NCBI GenBank assembly: GCA_008973525.1
Contig: WACJ01000369.1
Location: 1-64,000 of the forward strand
Direction: 5' to 3'
Length of the DNA stretch: 64,000 nucleotides
Source of the DNA: Stenopsyche tienmushanensis
Taxonomy: Eukaryota > Arthropoda > Insecta > Trichoptera > Stenopsychidae
Under the pieces are notes generated by a model. The model did no database searches. It was given only the letters and a program-made list of their open reading frames with translations, and was not told where the DNA came from. Shown here one piece after another: positions 1 through 11,072 of the stretch (position 1 is its first letter; each line of letters starts with the position of its first letter). Both the position numbers and the translations under genes were made by a program.

Positions 1-20
1 GTTGCAATAATTATATTGGT

Positions 21-1641
21 TTAAGGGGTTACATGGGTTTCGCAGTTTGAAAAAATCGATTTTTTTTTTAATTATCTTATTAATTTCTACAACATCTTGA
101 GAATATTATCCTAAATTTTTAAGTCGATCCGAATAAAAGTTTCTGAGATACAACCCAGGGAAGGTGCGTGCTCAAAGTCAGTCAAACATACTCTGGTATT
201 CTCAAAGCCCAACCTTACGGTGAAGATCTTCTTATCAACAAAAAAGAATACGTTGGACATGTGCAGAAGATGATGAGTACCCATTTACGTGATTTAGTCA
301 ACAAAATAGCTGAGGAAAAAATAGTCAACGGTAAAAAAACTAGAAAAAAAAACTCTTTCTGGCAAAGGTAAACTTACTGGTAAATTAATTGACAAATTTA
401 CTGTTTATTATGGTTTGGCAATAAGAAGAATTTTGTGAGTCAGCGGAAAAATGAAAGACGCTATATGGGCTACATATTATCATTACAGCTCTACAGACAA
501 AAATCCTCAGCACGGAAATTGCCCGAAAGGTCCAGACTCCTGGTGCGCTTGGCAGCGAGCATCGGCTACGAACACTCTTTAATCATTCAAACATGATTAT
601 ACTCCATTACCAAATTATGTTTTGACTGCAATGAAACCTATCTATGAAGATCTCAGTAAAAATGAGCTTCTGGAGCGGTGTGTTGGTGGTTTCACACAAA
701 ATAATAATGAAAGCTTGAACCAAAATACTATATCTGGAAGGTTACTCCAAAAATACTTCCTGCTGGTTCAAAGATCGTTAATATTGCTGCATTAGTCGCT
801 GCTTGCACTTTTAATGAAAGAACATTAGCTTCATTATTATTTATGCAAGGTATGGATTAAAAACTTGGTTGAAATTCCCACGAATATGTCCGAAATTCAG
901 ATGAAAACCGTATGTGCGCAGCCGAAAAAAAATCAGCGAGCGAGACTCGCGAAGCTAGGATTCATCATAGACAAGAGCAAAAGGATGCCCTGGACATTGC
1001 AGTTACTGCAGGTTCTTTACTTTATCGCCCAGGAATCGACGATTCAATGTAAGTTACAAAAAAAAAAAAAAACCAGTTTTATTGTTACTCAAAACTTTAA
1101 ACGCGTTTTTCTCGAAACTGTGTTTTCAAAGTTGTTTGTCAAAATTTCTCAAAAACTACTTAACCGATCTTGATGAAATTTTACACTAACCTTCAAGATA
1201 TAATTCACAAGAATTTGGACGAAGGACTCTTTTTTTTTTCAATCACAACTATTAAAAAAAATATATATACTGAGCAAATTTCACCAAAATTTGCATTTTT
1301 TTGTAAAAAGGTCTACCAAAAATCCAATTTTTTTTTTTGTTTTTTTTCCTTCGTTCAGATTTTAGTTTATAGCCTTAACTAAAAATAAGGATATTTTTTT
1401 TAAATTTAAAATGATCCTGTCATGAGTTCTACTGTCAAAACGCTTTTTGGAGGGTCACGGGAAATGACGTCACAATGGCGGAGTTTTGAATATTTTCTTT
1501 TGAAAATTTAAAAAATTCTTTTTCAAATGTAAATCTTTATGAATATAAAAAGTTAGAATAAAATATTTCAATTTTTACATTAAAAAAAAATTGTTGAAAA
1601 TAGACCTTTTTTTCGCCGAGTAAACCCATGTAACCCCTTAA
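21..1641 (+). mobile_element. Kolobok-like DNA transposon, TTAA-flanked, degenerate
   Basis: A complete but decayed cut-and-paste transposon. Its ends are a perfect 16-bp terminal inverted repeat, GGGGTTACATGGGTTT at 25-40 and its complement at 1622-1637, and both ends are flanked by TTAA (21-24 and 1638-1641). The first two thirds hold a broken transposase relic; the last third is AT-rich non-coding sequence with long T runs. TTAA duplications are known for piggyBac and Kolobok. The transposase relic resembles the arthropod 'Mutator-like transposase domain' proteins rather than piggyBac, which favours Kolobok. Superfamily assignment is an inference. Confidence 0.75.
165..1050 (+). pseudogene. 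Mutator-like/Kolobok transposase relic
   Basis: Remnant of the C-terminal half of a DNA transposase. Reading across frameshifts and stops gives, in order, a segment with EYVGHVQKMM (about 265-300), LIDKFTVYYGLAIRR (about 388-435), HGNCPKGPDSWC (about 513-550), MKPIYEDLSKNELLERC (about 630-680), TQNNNES (about 695-715), and near the end SLLYRPGIDDSM (about 1013-1048). These blocks, in this order, match what I remember of proteins annotated as Mutator-like transposase domain in insects and Hydra. Stops after about 368 and 437 and several frameshifts make it non-functional. No N-terminal DNA-binding domain is visible. The reading stops before the oligo-A tract near 1058. Confidence 0.7.
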
Positions 1642-2270
1642 GCTACATTTTGACAATCTCGTAATGAGTCCATATCGATCAATTTGACATGGTTTTAATA
1701 GCTTTTATAAGAGATAAACAAAGATGTTGACCACATCTTCCGTAGATTTAATAGGAGAGCTTAGATTTAGAGCTTAGCTGCGCGAAAAACGCATGAAAGA
1801 CGTGTAAAATTATTACGTAAATGTCCTTTTTTTCCATCCATTCTTCGCGCGTTATTTTATTCTAATCAATTTTCTATGTTAAAGTTTTCTTATCTTAATG
1901 TTATTTTAGGTTTCTTTGCTTTTTTGCAAGCTACAATCAACGAAACGAAACCTATCCCCCGGAACGGTGCATTTAATAAAATTAGTGAACTCTGTAAGGA
2001 TTGAATACAACAGATGCACTCTGTCCGTATTAAGAGCTCCATTAAATCGGTATCTGGATACAATGGATGATCCAGCTTTTAAAAGCGCTTTTGAAGTATC
2101 TCTCGCTACAAATATAATCCTGAAAAATCTTCATTTTTGCTAAATAAATCGGGAAATATTTTTTAACGATTTTTTCTTGTATGGATATAAAATTCGAATG
2201 TGAGCATTGATCGCATAATTGTGTATCACTAGCTATATGCAAATAAGAAAAATTAAAACTCATTAATCAC
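1642..2270. other. Anonymous AT-rich sequence
   Basis: No gene, tRNA or recognisable repeat seen. Short open frames on both strands between 1916 and 2263 have no recognisable motif and overlap each other on opposite strands, as expected by chance. Confidence 0.5.
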
Positions 2271-2400
2271 TTAAGCGGCAACGACTCACCGATGAGTCGC
2301 TAAATTTTTTGGAAGAAAAAACAATATTTTTTGATCTAAAAATCATTATGCTAGAGACACATTGGTGAATCCAAAACTCGATAGATTTGGTATTATATTT
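2271..2400 (+). repeat. piggyBac-like terminus relic with hairpin
   Basis: Begins TTAAGCGGCAACGACTCACC at a TTAA. A hairpin of seven perfect base pairs, CGACTCA-CCGA-TGAGTCG, lies at 2282-2299. The downstream part (about 2330-2400, around ATTATGCTAG) is repeated in diverged form at 20650-20720. A TTAA followed by a short GACTCA hairpin is a layout seen at ends of some piggyBac-like elements. That link is an inference, and no partner end was found. Confidence 0.35.
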
Positions 2401-2510
2401 TGGTCTGCAACATGTTTAAACTAAGTAAATGGATATCCTTATTAAAAAAAATAGTTGATAGTGCACTCTAACTTATCGAACCGTAAATTATGAAAGAATC
2501 ATAAAAAATA

Positions 2511-3415
2511 TTAGGGTGTCCCATAAGTTTCTTTCGTTTTCATATTAAGTAAAAAAATAAACAATAATTTGTATTACATCATAATTTATTGAATAATATA
2601 TGATCCATTCTGTTCTATTACCTTTGTTCTATTACCCCCGGAAGCCTCATAATGCCTTCTTGCCAAAATTTCCCAGGTTTATTGGCAAAATATTGATCAA
2701 AGTACATTTTTATATCATTTTTTAAATTAAAATTTTTACCACGTAAATTTTCAATGAAAGAAATAAATAATAATCTGAAGAGTCAATATCCGGAGAGTAT
2801 GGAGGATGAGGTAAAACACCCCAGTCAAATGATAATAATTTATTTCTGACGAGCAAAGACACACGAGGCCTGGGGTTATCGTGAAGAAAAACAACGCCTC
2901 GTCTGTTCGCTAATTCTGACCGTTTTCTGGCAAATGCATCCTTTAGATTGTCTATTTGGAAACAATATTTTGTTAAATTGATCATTTCATATTGCTGAAG
3001 TAGCTCATAATAAATTACCTCCTTCCAGTCCCACCAAATTCATAACAAAACTTTTTTTGGGTGTAGGTTTAGCCACAGTTAAAGCTTTTGTACCCTTGGT
3101 CCAAGACCGTTTACGTTGGATATTTTCATAGAGTATCCAACTTTCATCTCCAGTGACAAGTCTCTTCAAAAAAGGTTGGCTATTATGTCGTTGGAGAAGA
3201 AGATCGCATGTTGAAATACGCTGAAGTTAATTTGAGTCAGTCAGTTCATGAGGAAGCCACACATCTGAACGATTGATGTAGCCCAATTTTGTCAGATGAT
3301 TATGTATAACTTGTTAGCTATTTTGCGAACGGTATATCGCGGGTTTTCTTCAACCATGACTATGATTAGATCTGTGTTAATTTGCCAAAGACACTTATAG
3401 GACGACCTAATACAA
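2511..3415 (-). mobile_element. mariner transposon relic
   Basis: The left edge is a TA followed by TTAGGGTGTCCCATAAGTTT, which looks like a mariner terminal inverted repeat. The interior is a minus-strand mariner transposase relic. No matching inverted repeat is visible on the right, so the element is taken to be truncated at about 3415. Confidence 0.7.
2590..3400 (-). pseudogene. mariner transposase, degenerate (mellifera/capitata-like)
   Basis: Degenerate mariner transposase read on the minus strand. The best preserved part (2722-2985) contains VVFLHDNPRPRVSLLVRNKL, then VLPHPPYSPDIDSSDYYLF, which are the second and third catalytic aspartate motifs of the mariner D,D34D triad (HDN and SSD here). 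Further upstream on the minus strand, VTGDESWI at about 3137-3161 is the first aspartate motif. C-terminal blocks related to LRGKNFN, FANKPGKFWQEGIMRLPG and NGSYII can be read in shifted frames near 2590-2750. Multiple frameshifts and stops interrupt it. All three aspartates survive although the gene is dead. The order of motifs leaves little doubt about the family; the subfamily is a guess from the C-terminal motifs. Confidence 0.8.
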
Positions 3416-3884
3416 TGGCATCTATATTAAATAAAGAAGCACCCTGATTGGCACTGTACAAGGAAACAAAAGGGAACTACCTAAAACAAGGATACTATGG
3501 CTCGCTTTTTATATTATTTTATACATCTAATGAATTTATACATCTTTTAATTTATAGAAATAAGCCGAAGAATAGTTGTTTATTGAGGTTAAAACGTAAA
3601 TCAGTAAGAATTCAAAATGAGAGAATATTCGGAAAAGCTTTTATGTTTCAACTAGCAGGATGAACATGATGAAATTTAATACCAGGGATGGTATCAAGAG
3701 AAGCTAATATCCAAAGAACTTCAAAGAGCTCACGTTTGTCACACAAATGGTGTCAGATGCTGTAAAAATAATAAGATTTATTAACAAGATTAGCTTTATC
3801 AGAAGAAAAAAATTCAAATAGCTTTTTATATCGAAAAATTTAATTTAAAATGGAAATTTATTTGAATAGTTTACAAAACATATA
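3416..3884. other. Anonymous sequence
   Basis: No recognisable feature. A 71-codon open frame at 3448-3663 has no family signature. Confidence 0.4.
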
Positions 3885-4398
3885 CAGTAGAACCTCGATT
3901 ATCCGGATTGTTCAAAATAAAAATATATAATTTGCTGATTTGCATGTGGAGAATTGTGTCCACTTTTACCCCACAAATGTGATGGATTACATATTACGAA
4001 GTTTACTAATTGTTTAATATCAGAAGATGGAAACTCAGAGCGATAAGTTATGAAAAAATCAGGAAATACAGATGTTGACGAATGTATTTTTATGAGGTTC
4101 ATACAAAGACGATCAACTGGGCAGCCTATATCTAGTACATTATTATGTGAAAAAGAAATATTTTTCAATACAAAATTAAATGGAGATTCCATCTTCAAAG
4201 CAAGTTCGGAGTGGCTTGAAAATTTCAAAGGACGAAATGGTATCAGGGAATTTGAAATTCACGGAGAAAAGCTTTCTGCTGACATACCTTCAGCGAACAC
4301 ATTAATTGACACATTGAAGCTATTCATGGAGAAGGAAGGATTCAACGAAGAGTTTCTACTTTCATCCCCAATTAGTCCAGATAATGGAGGTTCTACTG
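3885..4398 (+). mobile_element. Short pogo/Tigger element with intact ends
   Basis: A 514-bp element bounded by TA on each side (3883-3884 and 4399-4400). The left end reads CAGTAGAACCTCGATTATCC and the right end, on the opposite strand, CAGTAGAACCTCCATTATCT, so the terminal repeats match at about 20 of 22 positions. CAGTA starts and TA duplications are typical of pogo/Tigger elements. The interior keeps only a DNA-binding segment of the transposase; the catalytic domain has been deleted, so the element is non-autonomous. Confidence 0.8.
4050..4398 (+). pseudogene. Tigger/pogo CENP-B-type DNA-binding domain fragment
   Basis: Open frame from ATG at 4050 running into the right terminal repeat. 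Residues about 5-75 match the second helix-turn-helix (CENP-B type) of Tigger transposases: DVDECIFMRFIQRRSTGQPI, then EKEIFFNTKLNGD, then FKASSEWLENFKGRNGIREF and IHGEKLSAD. In full-length relatives this is followed by NADETGL and the DDE domain; here the frame instead reaches the transposon end and continues a short way into flanking DNA (stop at 4454). The open frame is intact for this domain, so a DNA-binding peptide could in principle be made, but no promoter or other evidence of expression is visible. Called a pseudogene because the transposase is truncated. Confidence 0.75.
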
Positions 4399-4400
4399 TA

Positions 4401-5791
4401 TTCTTAATTACACTTATTGATTTCATTAATAAAATGTGGCATTTCCTAATGTAAGACCATCCTCCCAGGTAGGTTAGTAATGACAAAAATGCACTACTTA
4501 ACATGGAACCATTATACTTTTTGTAAGAATGTAATGAAACCACTGAACATAAAAATGTCGAATCACAGTTTTGGCTTTGAAAAAATCGGAAAGCATCCCT
4601 CTTTGGTGCAATTATTTTGATTATGGATTTCTATGATTCGATTCATCTACCACATAAAAATAGATCCTTTGCTACATTTATATCGTATAAATCAGAAAGC
4701 CCATCAAATTTCAGATGCTTTAGATCGATTCTTAAGTCTTTCGGCCGAGACACGAAGCACTAAGAATTTATAATATCACTAACAGCGCATCCACTCCATG
4801 CGTTTCAAATGAACATTTCGTTAAAATGTTAATGCCCCCGGGCATAGATATTTCTACGAAAGCCATTCAAAAACAATCAGGGTTGGATGCGATCCAAAAA
4901 AAAGCCCGCTCTACGAAACAAATCATCACAGTATGTCGGCAGAATCAAATGTTTACGACCGCTTCCGATGCTCGACTTATCTATCCGTCATAAAAATATC
5001 AAATTTGTACATTGCTCCGGCGAGAAAGAGGAATACATACGAGAAAAGAACGAAAGCACATGACGTTGGATGACATGTGCTCGAGATACGTTCCGCATTC
5101 TGGATTTTTTTTTTGTTAGATTCGAGCCATCGCCAAAAAAAGTTGAATGTTATCTTTTTCGCATACAGTGCCCTCGAGGCGGTGGGATGAAGATAAGGCC
5201 ATATATTAAGGCAAGAAACATCCAAACCCAGCGAAATATTTTCTCGAAACAATTCAGGGCGAATCGATTGGACAAGGATATGATTCGGTTTTCTGCTTGA
5301 TTGATATTTTGTTCAATTCTTGAGTTAGCAATGAATGTGCCGTTGAATTAGTAGACGATTGAATGCCTGACGAGTACTCAGTGAAGTGTATTATATAATA
5401 TATTGCGAACAAACCTGAAACACCTTTCTCCAATGAGCTTTGTTGATGTAAGAATATGGTTTATACATTTTAAATAGTTAGTTTTGGATCACTCGAGTAG
5501 ACCAAGGATCACCAGCTTACCTGAAACAATATAAAGAAACATATCAAACAAAGATCATATCATAAAACAAAGATGCAGTTAAATTAATACAATGATAAGC
5601 GAAAGAACTAACGAATCGTCAAAAATCAAGCCCAATTTATGACCTGATCAGATCCTCGATTTCTAAAGACAGTAGCTGTCCTAAATTATCAATTAGTTAT
5701 TTTATTGATTGACAGAGTATTAGATTACGTTTTGAAAAAATACGTATTAAATCTGATTTGTCGATATCCAGAAATCAATTGGTATAATATA
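4401..5791. other. Anonymous sequence
   Basis: No gene or repeat recognised. Overlapping open frames at 4977-5300 on opposite strands lack any family signature. Confidence 0.4.
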
Positions 5792-6250
5792 GACTTGGGT
5801 CTGTTTTTATGCGAATTTGAAGTTATGCGGTTTTTAAAATAATGGGACCTATCGCTCATTTTTCATAGAGGACAAAGCTTTTTTTATGCGAATGCGCATT
5901 AAAAAAAATCTAAAATAAACACTAGTGCAAGTTACAACCGTTATAATGCGAGTGTGTATAGGGCGATGGGCGAACGGAATTGTTTTTAAATCTGGCAACT
6001 CTTCTCAAAAGCTTAAGAATTGCCTTCGTACGATTATCGAGTAAAATAGACTTTAATAAAGCAATTCTAAGATAAATGTGTATTGTGTTTTTATGTGTAT
6101 TATTTTTTTATAAACATTTTTTTATGCGATTTTTGATACATTCTATCGCATTGATTTGAAGTTATGCGGTTTTTAAAAATAATGGAACCTATCCCTCAGT
6201 GTTCTATGTAGTTCAAGTCTTTTTTATGCGATTTTTTATGCCAATTATAA
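5792..6250. repeat. Tigger-like MITE, degenerate
   Basis: Starts near ACTTGGGTCTGTTTTTATGC and repeats the words 'TTATGCGA' and 'GTTATGCGGTTTTTAAAA' several times in both halves. It is related, partly in inverted orientation, to the ends of the element at 38135-39101 (for example the stretch around 6060-6090 matches the complement of about 38340-38390). No transposase is retained. Confidence 0.6.
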
Positions 6251-7476
6251 CATTTAAAAAAATTCAATACACGAAATCCGCCCAAACGAGGTCGCGAATA
6301 ATTCCCTGAAACCTTGAATAAAGTAGCATTCGTATCCCGTGAATGTAACCACTGATAAGCGAGGGGATTATCGGATTTTTCAATGATCCTTTCGGGACGT
6401 ATATAATAAATGATAATCCGGTTGGATGAGAAAAAAATCCATGCAAAACGACCTTGCGAGACAAAATAGCGTCCCACAAAAAATAGCATTTCAAAAAAAA
6501 AACGTACAAAACGATATCTGAATATCGCTGCAATTTTGCATAAATTTCTTAAGTGGTCGAGTGGAATTTAACAATTTTTATTTTTAAAAAATTTCAATAT
6601 GTAAAGTGTCAATCGTCATAAGATCGAACATATAAAACAATTCCATGTACGAGCTTTAAAGCTCCATTTTGTGTTTTCGTGTCATTAGACGAAGCACAAA
6701 AACCAAGGCATTGTAGGTTATTATATTTTCAGATTGAAATGCTTAATTTGGTCCTAAGATAAGAACATGAGCCTAATATACGTTATATCTACCTCTCACC
6801 AACGCATAAAAGCCTGAGTTTATCGACGAGCTGCATAAAATTTATGACCATTGCGTTGCATTGCGTTTACGAGCTTCGATTTGGCACACGATGTTTAAAT
6901 CGTATTGTATTTTACACGCCGACTATAAATATGTTTTGAACTAAACGATTGGCATATGAATGTCGTTTTAAATTTTAAAACATCAAAAAATGATATTTTT
7001 TAATTCTCAAGCTCAATTTGTGTTTATTTAATGGGTTGGAGAAATGTTGACGTCCGCTGCAAACAACAAGACTTTCGTCCTAAAGCTCTTCGGGTTAATT
7101 ACCAATAAAAACCTTCGATTAGACAGCAAAAAGACTGTGCAAACTTTAATTAACTCGAATTATCCCAAGCCGAGAAGAATCGAGCTTAAGATTAATAAAG
7201 AAGCTTTTGGATCTATACAAAAAGGGGGCGTAGGCGAGGAAACGAACAAAAACAACCCTGGATATAATATCGGCGCTAATTAACAATAGAATAAGGGACG
7301 TCCAGAATACTTCTAGTACGAACGAGTGTGAAAAGATAATAAAATATTATCACATGTATCTAAATCGGAATATTTTAAAAATAATTCAGAAATCATCTCA
7401 AAAGACATGTTATCTCCTAGTTAGTCTCTCAAATATTAACTAACTACTCAATATCCACTGAAATATTAATCTCTAC
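6251..7476. other. Anonymous sequence
   Basis: No gene or repeat recognised. The 79-codon open frame at 7044-7283 has no recognisable motif. Confidence 0.4.
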
Positions 7477-8015
7477 TAGGGAATCCAATCCCGGGATCCC
7501 AGATAGTTTTAGGTGCTCATGAAACCCGGGATTAATTAACGTAATCCCGAAAAATTCGGGATTGAAATTTTTGTCTAACAGAAATCATACACCTCACCAG
7601 TACGATGAAGGCATGTATGTATATATGTTTTTCAAATTGTTATATAAAACTTTCCCTACACCGGTGATGTATTTACTACACCTCGACTCTGATAATGAGA
7701 ATATCTATACGAAATATAATAGATACGGGCTTCAGAATTTTTGTATTCCTCCGTAATATAATTACGAATCACATCAAAGTATTATAGTATATATATATTC
7801 ATCCGCAGCGACGGAAATAAATAATTTGTCGGGAAATCGGGAATTTTTGCGAGTTTTAGTCCGTGTCTCAGCAGATAAGAATTTTATCAGTCACATTGAT
7901 GGTTTTATGCGAAAATGGGAGCTGATGCGATCATCAAGTCGAACTAGCATTTAAATATCTGATGACGATACCTCCAACGTGTGTGAAGGCTTTTTGCTCG
8001 GGATTGGATTCCCTA
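7477..8015 (+). mobile_element. Non-autonomous hAT element, copy A (internally deleted)
   Basis: Starts TAGGGAATCCAATCCCGGGA and ends CGGGATTGGATTCCCTA. Flanking 8-mers ATCTCTAC and ACCTCTAT match at 6 of 8 positions and are taken as an old target duplication. The element retains the 5' part of the dimerisation-domain reading frame (about 7865-7990, ending near the MTIPPT motif) and then jumps directly to the right terminus, so most of the coding and 3' part is deleted. Confidence 0.85.
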
Positions 8016-8034
8016 ACCTCTATGTATTTATAGC

Positions 8035-9108
8035 TAGGGGTTCCAAATAATCGTAAATTCAATTATTCGAATAACGAATATGAAATTGGTTAAATGGGTG
8101 GTAAGAGGTGTATTTTGCTAGGTTTCACACATACGCCCTATGCTCTAAGGGTCGTCGAAATAGAATACTTTTCAACATTTTGTCGTTATAATTTTTATTA
8201 ATCTAATAAAAGAAAGAGTAATAGCACAAAATAAATGACTATTTTTGTATTTTGAAATTTATTTTTGAAGTCACATAAAATGTGCAAACGAATAAGAAAT
8301 GTCAACTTATAAATTCTTTAAACAAAAAACTAACAACTATTTTGAATTTAGTTTAATTTTAAAAACGTTCTCTAGATTATACCCTTTCCAACGATATGAC
8401 ATGTCATAGAAAATCATTCAATAAGTCGTTAAACCTGAAAGTGTGCCAGTTTGCCACGATCAGGGTTAAGAAAATACTTTTTATGCTTAAGATATTTTTA
8501 TTAAATTTATTTACAAAATTTCAACAGTAGTTGTCTGAAGTAGCATTTTCTCTTTTATTTTTGCAAAGGCAGCATTTATTCCTTCAATTTTTGTGGGCAT
8601 CTCTGTCTCCAGATCTGACACCAGTGGATTTCTTTGTTTTGAGAAGTGCTGATTTTTCTCGCAAAGGAGAAGTGTGCCGCACTTTTTAATTGGTCAAAGA
8701 TCGAATGTGATTGAGAAATGTACAAGTTCATCTATTTTAAATTGACAAAGGTAATATATTCTTCAAAAATAATGTCGAAATAGGAAAAATGATGGATAAG
8801 TAGGTGCCGCACGAATGGGTCAGAAGGATAAAATTGAGGCGTTTGGAAGTGTTTTCTTCGTTGATAAATTCAAATACCACAAAAATGGTAGTAATTGACA
8901 CTAAAAATAAGTAGAAGAAATTGGCACGCAGTTTCTCCCCGAGTATTTCGATTACTAGTTTGAAAGCCAAATGCATCCAAAATTTCAAATAAGTTATATT
9001 TACTTGAATTGCGTAAATTAATTAAGAAAAAAACCGAATAATATCTGATTAATTTTATAAATATTGAAAAGAGGGCAAATATATTCGTATATTTGATTGG
9101 TACCCCTA
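8035..9108. mobile_element. Possible hAT-like element of a different family
   Basis: The left edge TAGGGGTTCCAAATAA and, on the opposite strand, the right edge TAGGGGTACCAATCAA match at 13 of 16 positions. Flanking 8-mers TTTATAGC and ATTAAAGT agree at 5 of 8. The interior shows no recognisable transposase. This could be an old MITE-like element or a chance pairing. Confidence 0.3.
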
Positions 9109-9120
9109 ATTAAAGTACAT

Positions 9121-9144
9121 CACTCAATAAGTTCGTAGGATTTT
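9121..9144 (+). repeat. Recurrent terminus-like motif, copy 1
   Basis: CACTCAATAAGTTCGTAGGA. The same motif appears at 38103-38122 and 40186-40206. It looks like a solo end of an unidentified DNA transposon. Confidence 0.4.
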
Positions 9145-10462
9145 ATTTCGCACGCATTCATGAATCCGTGATCGATTCATATGCAATAAATTTATTATAT
9201 TATCTTTAAAAGTCAATATTCAGCTTTCGCTTCGTAGTATTTACACCATTTTTACATCAACTTTGTCATTGCAAGTTTTCAACTATGTAGAAAAATAAGA
9301 TACTCCATTTGTGTCATCCATCCATAATAAATTTGTACAGCAAAATTCCGGGTTACATCTGAATCGCTCTCGTATATTATTAACGACGTGCCTGCGACGT
9401 TATTGTTATTGGATCATAATGATAAAAATATTGAACAATAATGATCAAAAAGCGATTACGGGTGGTCTATATGGCGAATGCTATTGTTCTAGTAATTGAT
9501 CATGGTGCTATTGATATGGAGAAAAGTTGACCACACGACGTTTCGTTGTATATTATTTACAATCGAAAAACTTGAAGACTGAAGCGGTATTCAAAAAAAT
9601 ATTTTAGATACAAATAATTATATTATATATATTATAGATCATCTTATAATCACATGTGGATACCAACTTTGTATTTATGATGATTTCATTGGAGTTTTTC
9701 TTATCGATCATTGTATATGTTCATTAAATTGTTGTGGTTTGACATTTCCATGCAAAAATTTCAAACTGAATGTAAATATGTCACAGTTTTTTATCTCAAG
9801 GAAAAAATCACAATATGTCCATCATAAAAGCGAGCATGTTTTTTGAGACAGTTCGCTTAATTGCTAAAGCTGCAGCATTTAGTCAACCACATGCACACAA
9901 AATATCCTTATAAATGTCAAATAACAATAAACATGTCCAATTTACAAACGCAGGACTCCCGGAAACCATTCGATTTTTTCTTTCTGGACCGAATTAGTTC
10001 AGAGTCGCATGCGGACACATGTTTCTAAAGATGGCATGAATACCACGGCTGATGAGTCGGTGCATTCCAGGATAAACAAAACTTCTATTTTGGGGTTGAT
10101 CGTAAGTGAACTTTGTATAAATCCCCATAGATCACACAGCTATGAAAATAGCCACAAAAACTAATCTGGCCATGGTTGAAAAGTTTCTGATATGTTAGGG
10201 TTTTGTTTTCTTTTAACCTTAGTTGAAAGCCGATGGGCTGCTGCTATTTAATAATTTACAATGCCTCCGACAGAAGACGCAATCGAAAAATCAAACCAAA
10301 TTCATTATGAATTTATAACTTTAAAAAATATGACTAAAACGCTTCATCATCATCTTATTATAACCATGAACGTTCCAGCAACATCTTCATAAAAATAATC
10401 AAGCGCTTGGAACCTTCAAGCTGCAATTATTTATATATACCAATTAATATAGATTGAACTTC
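9145..10462. other. Anonymous sequence
   Basis: No gene or repeat recognised. CTGATGAG at 10049-10056 was considered as a ribozyme core and rejected. Confidence 0.4.
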
Positions 10463-11072
10463 ACTACAACTCAGTGTAGTAAATACACCATAGTAAAGAA
10501 AAGGTTAATAATACTCCGATAGTGTCAAAAAAAAAGTGTATAACTTCACTGGCCTATAATCCACAGATGCGAAATCACTAACTAATAAATGCAATTTGAT
10601 AAAAAATATACATATATGTACACTCAAACCTTTTTTTGTGCGATTTTTTTTTTGTGCGATTTCGAAGTTATGCTGTTTTTTAAAGCAATATTTTCATATT
10701 TTTTAAATTCTTAAAGAGTACGTATCTAGATATTTTGTATAAATAGGAAATGAATCATCAACACTAACCAAAATTTGGAAAAAAATTATAATTTGGAAAT
10801 GTTTAAATCATATTGCATCTGCTATTGCTGATAATACGACCACGCTTTTTATCCTAGTTTAGAGTTTTGAAAAAAATGATTTCGTTTTTTTTGCATTTTT
10901 TCACTGTTTCGACATTTAAAAATACATTCACCAAAGGAATTTCCAAAATTCCAACTATCTACGGAGTTATAGCCATTTTAGTGAGACGGCAACTTGGCTG
11001 GTCCTACCATAATGAAAACTTTTAACGCGTTTTTTTCAAAACTACTTTTTTCAACGCGGTTGACATCATATC
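10463..11072 (+). repeat. 0.6-kb direct repeat, left copy
   Basis: Nearly identical to 12080-12671, differing by single substitutions and an extra copy of a T-rich GTGCGATT segment of about 17 bp. It contains a Tigger-like end (near 10618, around ACTCAAACCTTTTTTTGTGC) and Kolobok-type non-coding sequence (about 10860-11072). It ends exactly where the hAT element at 11073 begins. Confidence 0.9.

Noticed and set aside
2282..2299. GATGAGTCG hairpin as a hammerhead or terminator
   Set aside because: The core CTGATGA is not present (CCGATGA) and there is no GAAA; the hairpin sits next to a TTAA and fits a transposon end better.
10049..10078. CTGATGAG, the start of a hammerhead ribozyme core
   Set aside because: No CGAAA follows at the required place (GGATAAAC instead), and no supporting stems I or III could be drawn.
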